Shown here: in pieces, positions 32,819 to 37,935 of the stretch | Layout: every line of letters begins with the position of its first letter | How positions within the stretch are numbered: position 1 is the first letter of the stretch | NCBI GenBank assembly: GCA_020426505.1 | Contig: JAGQPX010000069.1 | Coordinates: 1-37,935, forward strand | Origin: Planctomycetaceae bacterium | GTDB taxonomy: Bacteria; Planctomycetota; Planctomycetia; Planctomycetales; Planctomycetaceae | Length of the DNA stretch: 37,935 nt | Direction: 5' to 3' | Program-made: the position numbers and the translations under genes | The notes under the pieces: model-generated | The model's input: the letters and a program-made list of their open reading frames with translations, nothing else | What the model was told of the DNA's origin: nothing | Databases searched by the model: none

Positions 32819-34405
32819 ATGTCGTCGACAAATCCCCGCCGCGCCCTTGTCAGTGTCAGTGATAAGACCGGACTCGTCCCCTTTGTCACCGGACTGGTCG
32901 AACTGGGCTTCCAGATCCTCTCGACCGGAGGCACCAGCCGCACGCTGAAGGAGGCAGGCATCGCCGTCATGGACGTCTCGGAGTACACCGAGTTTCCGGA
33001 GATCATGGCCGGCCGCGTCAAGACGTTGCACCCCCGCATTCACGGAGCCATTCTCGGCCGCCCCGACCTCGCAGACGACGCGGCTGCGATGGCCGAACAT
33101 GGCATCATTCCGTTCGAGTTGGTTGTCTGTAACCTTTACCCCTTCGAGCAGACCATCGCCCGTGAGGGAGTCACGGTTGCGGAAGCGATCGAGCAGATCG
33201 ATATTGGTGGCCCCAGCATGATTCGCTCAGCGGCCAAGAACCACGCCTACGTCGGTGTCGTCACCAGCGCGACTCAATACGACCATGTGCTCGCTGCACT
33301 GCGGTCAGGAAAGTTGTCACTCGACGACCGTCGCCATCTTGCCGGAGCGGCGTTCGAGATGACGGCTCGCTACGATCGCGCAATCTCCAACTACTTCGCC
33401 GGTCTTAGAGAGTCGTCAACAGAAGCAGACGACTCGACGTTTCCGCAAAGGCTCGAGCTCTCATTCGAGCGAGACTCGGTCCTCCGATACGGAGAGAACC
33501 CGCATCAGTCGGCCGCGTTCTATGTTGAGTCGTCTCCCGGTCCGGCAACGATCGCGGCTGCCGAGCAGAAGCACGGAAAGGAACTCTCCTACAACAATCT
33601 GCTCGATCTCGATGCGGCGCTCGCCATCGTGCGTGAGTTCGACGAGCCTGCATCGGTCGTCATCAAGCACAACAACCCCTGCGGCTGTGCGATCGGGGCA
33701 ACACTCAGCGAGGCGTTCACCAAAGCCTACGACGGCGACCCGATCAGTGCGTTCGGATCGATTCTCAGTTTCAATCGCAGTGTTGATGTCAAAACCGCTG
33801 AACGGCTGTGCGAGCCGGGACGGTTCATTGAGGCAATCATCGCACCGGCGTTCGACGATGATGCCTTCGAGATGCTGACGACCCGCCCCAAGTGGAAGAA
33901 CAACGTCCGGCTCATGAGTTGTCCCGGCATGGTCGGCGCGGGTGAGACGTCGCTCGACTTCCGCCGCGTCGCCGGCGGATTGCTTGTCCAGCAGCGTGAC
34001 GATCAGCCCGATCCTCTCGACGACTGGAAGGTCGTCACCAAACGACAGCCGACCGATCAGGAACGGATCGACCTCGCGTTCGGCTGGAAGGTCTGCAAAC
34101 ACGTGAAGTCGAACGCGATCCTGCTGGCGAAAGACGGAGCCGTGCTGGGGGTCGGAGCCGGACAGATGAGTCGTCTCGACTCGTCATTCATCGCAGCCCA
34201 CAAGGCAGGCGAGCGAAGTCAGGGAGCCGTCGTGGCATCCGATGCGTTTTTCCCCTTCCGCGACGGCGTCGACGAAGCGGCCAAAGCCGGCGTCCGAGCC
34301 GTCATCCAACCGGGCGGCTCCAAACAGGACGAGCAGGTGATCGAAGCGTGCAACGAACACGACATGGCCATGATCTTCACCGGCCGCCGTCACTTCAAAC
34401 ATTGA
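32819..34405 (+). CDS. purH: Bifunctional AICAR formyltransferase / IMP cyclohydrolase
   Basis: PurH carries out the last two steps of de novo IMP synthesis in the cytoplasm. The 528-residue product has the N-terminal cyclohydrolase (MGS-like) domain, with [35 protein letters not shown] and NLYPFEQT. The C-terminal transformylase domain shows [38 protein letters not shown] (with the catalytic Lys-His pair) and the ending [30 protein letters not shown]. Length is normal and no motif is missing. The gene is monocistronic, with a long AT-richer leader after the divergent beta-helix gene; no purine riboswitch was recognised there. Confidence 0.97.
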   Translation: MSSTNPRRALVSVSDKTGLVPFVTGLVELGFQILSTGGTSRTLKEAGIAVMDVSEYTEFPEIMAGRVKTLHPRIHGAILGRPDLADDAAAMAEHGIIPFELVVCNLYPFEQTIAREGVTVAEAIEQIDIGGPSMIRSAAKNHAYVGVVTSATQYDHVLAALRSGKLSLDDRRHLAGAAFEMTARYDRAISNYFAGLRESSTEADDSTFPQRLELSFERDSVLRYGENPHQSAAFYVESSPGPATIAAAEQKHGKELSYNNLLDLDAALAIVREFDEPASVVIKHNNPCGCAIGATLSEAFTKAYDGDPISAFGSILSFNRSVDVKTAERLCEPGRFIEAIIAPAFDDDAFEMLTTRPKWKNNVRLMSCPGMVGAGETSLDFRRVAGGLLVQQRDDQPDPLDDWKVVTKRQPTDQERIDLAFGWKVCKHVKSNAILLAKDGAVLGVGAGQMSRLDSSFIAAHKAGERSQGAVVASDAFFPFRDGVDEAAKAGVRAVIQPGGSKQDEQVIEACNEHDMAMIFTGRRHFKH

Positions 34406-34466
34406 GAGTCTCAGTCGGTGCAACATCACTGGCACTCGACGCCCACAATTGCCGGACCAGTAACTC

Positions 34467-34910
34467 ATGCCAAAGTGGCTCATCATCGTTGTCTACTGGC
34501 TGTCCGGAGCATGCCTGGTGGCGGCTGTCGGCTATTGGATCGGTGAGGATTCGTATCGGCTGAGCACACAGGGGCGGACAGCGATTGCGACCGTCACGCG
34601 CATCGAGAAGCGGACCACCGGATCAGGGCAGAACACGCAGACGTCGACCGTCCATCACGTGCGATTTGAGTCTGCGGACGCTCAGATCCATCAAGGCGTC
34701 ATCGACGCCGGCTGGTTCGCACCTGAAACAGGGGAGACGATCGAAATCCTCTACGATCCGTCAGACCCTTCGACTGTTCAGGCAAACAAGTTTCTTTCCC
34801 TGTGGGCTCCGCCGTTTTTTCTGGTCGCGGCTGTTCTTTGTTGCCTCTGGTTTCTCCGACCACGTCAACCTGCGAACCTTGACGAGCGGAACGTGCCATC
34901 CAGCAATTGA
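34467..34910 (+). CDS. DUF3592 membrane protein
   Basis: This 147-residue protein has a membrane helix at each end (WLIIVVYWLSGACLVAAVGY; FFLVAAVLCCLWFL). Between them is a small beta-rich extracytoplasmic domain with the DUF3592 pattern: TAIATVTRIEKR, TVHHVRFES, then APETGETIEILYDPSDPSTVQAN. Function of the family is unknown. The gene follows purH by 61 bases and could be read from the same transcript. Confidence 0.85.
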   Translation: MPKWLIIVVYWLSGACLVAAVGYWIGEDSYRLSTQGRTAIATVTRIEKRTTGSGQNTQTSTVHHVRFESADAQIHQGVIDAGWFAPETGETIEILYDPSDPSTVQANKFLSLWAPPFFLVAAVLCCLWFLRPRQPANLDERNVPSSN

Positions 34911-35509
34911 TGGACGTGGAAGTGACGTGCATCTCCCTCCTCGACAAAGCAGGAACACGATGTTTTCAAAAGATTCTGAAATCGCCTGTAAGGTTCCGAA
35001 TTCCCATTCGTATTGATGGGTAACAGAACGTTCCTGCGGGGCTTAAGAGGCATTCGGGCAAGCCAGGATGTCTTAGCTGTTGACTTGGAGCTGCTCCTCG
35101 CGTCGACACGGCGGCGGGGGAGTCACGATTGCAATCGCTGGCAAGTCGACAGTCATGGCCGCGCCGCCTGAGACTCGCAGACCGTTCAGTTCGGACCAGC
35201 TGGTCCACTTTTTTTTGACGACTGGTACCTCAGATGGGACGCAGAAATCTGAATCCCAACACAAGTGATAGCAAGTTATTTGCCTGAAAGTCGGCAAGGC
35301 GACGACATGTCGGATGCCGTTCTGCGTCACGGATGCGCCGACGGGGTCAGGCACCATCTCGGCAGGGAGGTGATGGAGTGAGTCACACGCGTCGTCCGAA
35401 ATGGTGCCTGACCTCATCGCGATCGACCTTTCTCGGACTGGCGGTGTTCAACAGGCTTTCTCCTTCAGTAGAATCGGATGGAGTGATTGAGAGTGAATGA
35501 GGAATGTCG
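34911..35509. other. Gene-poor intergenic region
   Basis: About 600 bases without a convincing gene. Short ORFs on both strands have poor composition and no recognisable domain. The only clear structure is the inverted repeat at 35345-35413. The region may hold remnants of a mobile or repeat element, but nothing else can be supported. Confidence 0.5.
35345..35413. repeat. REP-like imperfect palindrome
   Basis: GGTCAGGCACCAT (35345-35357) is the exact reverse complement of ATGGTGCCTGACC (35401-35413). TCGG/CCGA extends the pairing inward, leaving a ~33-base loop. Arms with a GGTGCCTGAC core are typical of REP-type or MITE-like elements mobilised by IS200-family-like transposases in other bacteria. 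No transposase gene is in the window, and only one copy is present here. Confidence 0.55.
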
Positions 35510-36967
35510 ATGAATTCGCGACGGGAGTTTCTGCAACAGACCGGGTGGGGCTTTGGGAGCCTCGCGCTTGCAGCGATGATGCTCGATGAGGCAGACGCTG
35601 CGCATTCGCAAGCGACCGATGGCGTACTGGAGAAGTTGCATCACCCTGCCAAGGCGAAGCGGGTCGTGCAGTTGTTTATGGCGGGGGCGGCAAGTCATCT
35701 CGACATGTTCGATCACAAGCCCGCACTGGAGAAGCATCACGGCGAGCCTTCCGACTTCGGCGAGCATGTCGAGGCGTTTCAGGATGGACTCGGGCCGTGG
35801 ATGAAATCGCCGTTCGCTTTCAAGCCCTATGGTGAGTGCGGCAAGATGCTGAGCGACATCGTCGCGCCGCTGGGTGAGGTCGTGGACGACATGGCGTTCG
35901 TGCACAATCTCGTCGGAAAGACGGGCGTGCATTCGCAGGCGACGTATCTGCAATCGACCGGCTTCGACCGACCCGGCTTCCCCGGCATGGGTGCCTGGAT
36001 CAGCTACGGTCTCGGCAGCATGACGAACGAACTGCCCAGCTTCGTGGTGCTGCCCGACCATCGAGGCTACGCGAGTAACGGCCCGAAGAACTGGGGCTCT
36101 GCGTTCCTTCCGGCGAGCACGCAAGGCACGACCATCTTCCCGCAGCGGGAGAATCCGATCGAAGACCTCCACGCGAAGTCGGAGTTCGTGACAGCCCAAA
36201 GTGACCGTGACGGTCTTGAACTGTTGAACCGGCTCAATGCGAAGTACAGCGATGCGCGTCCCGGAGACTCACGGCTGGAGGCACGCATCCGCTCGTACGA
36301 ACTCGCTGCCAAGATGCAACTGGCAGCACCGGAGGCTCTGGACATCTCACAGGAGCCGCAGCACATCCTCAAGATGTACGGCGTGGATCAACCGGGACGT
36401 GAGTATCCGGACAAGATCAACGTGCCGGAGGAGACGGAGTACTTTGGACGCAAGTGCCTCATCGCGAGGCGACTGCTGGAACGCGGCGTGAGGTTCGTGC
36501 AGATCTGGTCGGGCAACGACAACAGCTTCCCCCGACGTAACTGGGACAGCCATGAGAACATCGAACAGGATCATCCGCCATTGTCGCTCGGGATGGCGAC
36601 GGGCACGGCAGCACTTATCAAAGACCTCAAACAGCGTGGGCTCCTCGAAGACACAATCATCCTCTGGACGACCGAGTTCGGACGCATGCCATCGACGCAG
36701 GGGAGCAAGGGGCGTGACCACAATCCGTACGTCTTCACCAACTGGCTCTGCGGCGGCGGTATCAAAGGCGGGATCAGCTACGGTCCGTCAGACCAGTGGG
36801 GGTACAAGCCGCTGGACCGCGACAACCCCACACAGGTCTACGACATCCACGCGACCATCCTGCACCTACTCGGCATCGACCACAAACGGCTCACCGTTCG
36901 CCACGACGGCATCGATCGCCGCCTGACCGACGTTCATGGACACGTGCTGACCGACATTCTCACGTAG
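35510..36967 (+). CDS. DUF1501 protein with Tat signal
   Basis: This 485-residue protein belongs to the DUF1501 family, an alkaline-phosphatase/sulfatase-like fold group very numerous in planctomycetes and of unknown function. The N-terminus has a twin-arginine signal (NSRREFLQQTGWGFGSLALAA), so it is probably exported folded. Family landmarks include VVQLFMAGAASHLDMFDHKP, GVHSQATYLQSTGF, PSFVVLPDHRG and the C-terminal TIILWTTEFGRMPSTQG and GRDHNPYVFTNWLCGGGIKGG. The ATG at 35510 is chosen because GAGGA lies six bases before it; the ATG at 35504 is too close. Family members are usually next to a DUF1549/DUF1553 cytochrome-type gene, but none is present here. Confidence 0.93.
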   Translation: MNSRREFLQQTGWGFGSLALAAMMLDEADAAHSQATDGVLEKLHHPAKAKRVVQLFMAGAASHLDMFDHKPALEKHHGEPSDFGEHVEAFQDGLGPWMKSPFAFKPYGECGKMLSDIVAPLGEVVDDMAFVHNLVGKTGVHSQATYLQSTGFDRPGFPGMGAWISYGLGSMTNELPSFVVLPDHRGYASNGPKNWGSAFLPASTQGTTIFPQRENPIEDLHAKSEFVTAQSDRDGLELLNRLNAKYSDARPGDSRLEARIRSYELAAKMQLAAPEALDISQEPQHILKMYGVDQPGREYPDKINVPEETEYFGRKCLIARRLLERGVRFVQIWSGNDNSFPRRNWDSHENIEQDHPPLSLGMATGTAALIKDLKQRGLLEDTIILWTTEFGRMPSTQGSKGRDHNPYVFTNWLCGGGIKGGISYGPSDQWGYKPLDRDNPTQVYDIHATILHLLGIDHKRLTVRHDGIDRRLTDVHGHVLTDILT

Positions 36968-37279
36968 CCGGCCTTCGCCAGAAGCCGGACCAAATCGAAT
37001 GAACGACCGCACATCAATCCGCCGTCTGGCGACGCCGGCTACATCCCGTCAGTGGCTTCGGTCCTCCATCCCCAATTCTCCATGCTCAATCCAGATTCAT
37101 CCTTCTCAAGTCGCCCACCATTCAAGACAATTCTCCAATTGGGACTTGATGAACAAAAGGTACACCTGTACACTATTGTCATCATGCGACAAACAGCAAC
37201 ACCACAGGGCATCGCCAAGGCGCGCGAGGCCAGTTTGAAACACCCCGGATTGCCGGGACCCAATCGCGGAGAGACACTC
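36968..37279 (+). other. Intergenic region upstream of recA
   Basis: About 310 bases with no supported gene. It contains the candidate recA promoter and operator (37146-37174) and the SD GGAGAG just before the recA ATG. The first ~170 bases show nothing recognisable. Confidence 0.55.
37146..37174 (+). promoter_or_regulatory. Candidate recA promoter with overlapping LexA-like operator
   Basis: TTGATG (37146-37151), a 17-base spacer and TACACT (37169-37174) form a plausible sigma70 promoter. Inside it, GTACACCTGTAC (37160-37171) is a near-palindrome (GTACA-CC-TGTAC) that covers the first half of the -10. The wider GGTACACCTGTACA closely resembles the cyanobacterial LexA box pattern RGTACNNNDGTWCB. 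Repressor binding there would block RNA polymerase. The identity of the regulator is inferred. Confidence 0.5.
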
Positions 37280-37935
37280 ATGGCCACACGGACGAAAACC
37301 GCCAAATCGAAAGCCCCCGCCAAAAGCACGACAAACGGCCGTGCCGATTCGGCGGGCAGTGAACATCAGGAGTTGTTGAACAACACCCTCGGGCAGATCG
37401 AGAAAGCCTTTGGCGAAGGCTCGATCATGAAGCTGTCCGATCCGAAGAACAAAGCCGTCCCCGGCATCTCGACCGGGGCGCTGTCGCTCGATCTGGCACT
37501 CGGCGGATCGGGCTTTCCGCGAGGACGCATCATCGAGCTGTTCGGACCGGAGTCCAGCGGTAAGACGACTCTCGCTTTGCACGCAGTCGCGAGTGCCCAG
37601 AAGGAAGGAGGCATCGCTGCGTTCATCGACGCCGAGCATGCCCTCGACCCCGCGTGGGCCAAGAAGCTGGGCGTGAATCTCGAAGAACTCCTCGTCAGTC
37701 AGCCGACATTCGGCGAGGAAGGTCTGCAGATTGCCGAGATGCTGATCAAGTCCAACTCGGTCGACATTATCGTGATCGACTCGGTCGCGGCTCTTGTTCC
37801 GAAAGCGGAACTCGATGGCGAAATCGGCGACAAGCACGTCGGTCTGCAGGCGCGGATGATGAGTCAGGCGATGCGGAAACTCACCGGTGCCATCGCCAAG
37901 GCGAAGACGACCGTGATCTTCATCAACCAGATCCG
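37280..37935 (+). CDS. recA: RecA recombinase (3' end beyond the window)
   Basis: RecA forms ATP-dependent filaments on single-stranded DNA for recombinational repair and SOS induction. The first 218 residues are present. A basic N-terminal extension rich in Lys, Ala and Thr ([20 protein letters not shown]) is longer than in E. coli. The core starts near [22 protein letters not shown]. Walker A is [18 protein letters not shown], followed by [19 protein letters not shown] and the Walker B strand [23 protein letters not shown], then [14 protein letters not shown]. The frame is open at the right edge just after IFINQI, so the gene is truncated by the window, not broken. Confidence 0.97.
   Translation, partial: MATRTKTAKSKAPAKSTTNGRADSAGSEHQELLNNTLGQIEKAFGEGSIMKLSDPKNKAVPGISTGALSLDLALGGSGFPRGRIIELFGPESSGKTTLALHAVASAQKEGGIAAFIDAEHALDPAWAKKLGVNLEELLVSQPTFGEEGLQIAEMLIKSNSVDIIVIDSVAALVPKAELDGEIGDKHVGLQARMMSQAMRKLTGAIAKAKTTVIFINQI

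Noticed and set aside
35073..35417. 114-codon minus-strand ORF in the gene-poor gap
   Set aside because: It runs through one arm of the palindrome, has no SD or recognisable domain, and its composition is not convincing.

Overview
The window looks like a chromosomal segment of a planctomycete (Planctomycetota, probably Planctomycetia). This rests on the gene content: an iduronate-2-sulfatase-like sulfatase, a Tat-exported DUF1501 protein, secreted proteins with HEAT-like or parallel beta-helix folds, very large secreted repeat proteins, and housekeeping genes scattered as single transcription units. GC is moderately high. No tRNA, rRNA, CRISPR array, prophage or intact insertion sequence was seen. 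The species cannot be named from the sequence alone.

Layout. 1-5.6 kb: the end of an unrecognised gene, then nrdR, plsY and a small [2Fe-2S] BFD-like protein on +. Facing them on - are mgtE and the ribosomal pair rplM-rpsI, with a strong terminator after rpsI, and then a double-DUF3467 protein on +. 5.6-10.1 kb: a type I-beta DAHP synthase (aroF) on - with a long leader that looks like a transcription attenuator. Divergent from it on + lie dodecin, a sulfatase and a type II NADH dehydrogenase. 10.2-15.6 kb: rpsR, a PLP-homeostasis protein (yggS), two membrane proteins on -, two hsp20 genes behind a promoter with -24/-12 features, and a secreted protein on -. 15.8-30.4 kb: two related secreted proteins of 847 and about 2224 residues, each with an N-terminal inverse-autotransporter-like beta-barrel and a long beta-helix passenger. 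Between them sit trpF, a stand-alone receiver protein, a small lipoprotein, manA and a DnaG/Twinkle-like protein that has lost its key catalytic residues. 30.5-37.9 kb: a HEAT-like secreted protein, a small beta-helix protein, purH, a DUF3592 protein, a gene-poor gap with a REP-like inverted repeat, a DUF1501 protein, and the start of recA.

How the parts relate. Amino-acid and nucleotide synthesis genes (aroF, trpF, purH, nrdR) and translation genes (rplM-rpsI, rpsR) are dispersed among envelope and surface genes. The most unusual content is (i) the pair of barrel plus beta-helix proteins, the larger with a hierarchical repeat; (ii) the aromatic-codon leader ORF, hairpin and terminator upstream of aroF; (iii) the apparently catalytically dead primase-helicase-like protein; and (iv) candidate operators at the hsp20 and recA promoters. 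Everything was read by eye. Start codons were chosen from Shine-Dalgarno (SD) spacing and family length. Repeat counts and RNA pairings are hand estimates.
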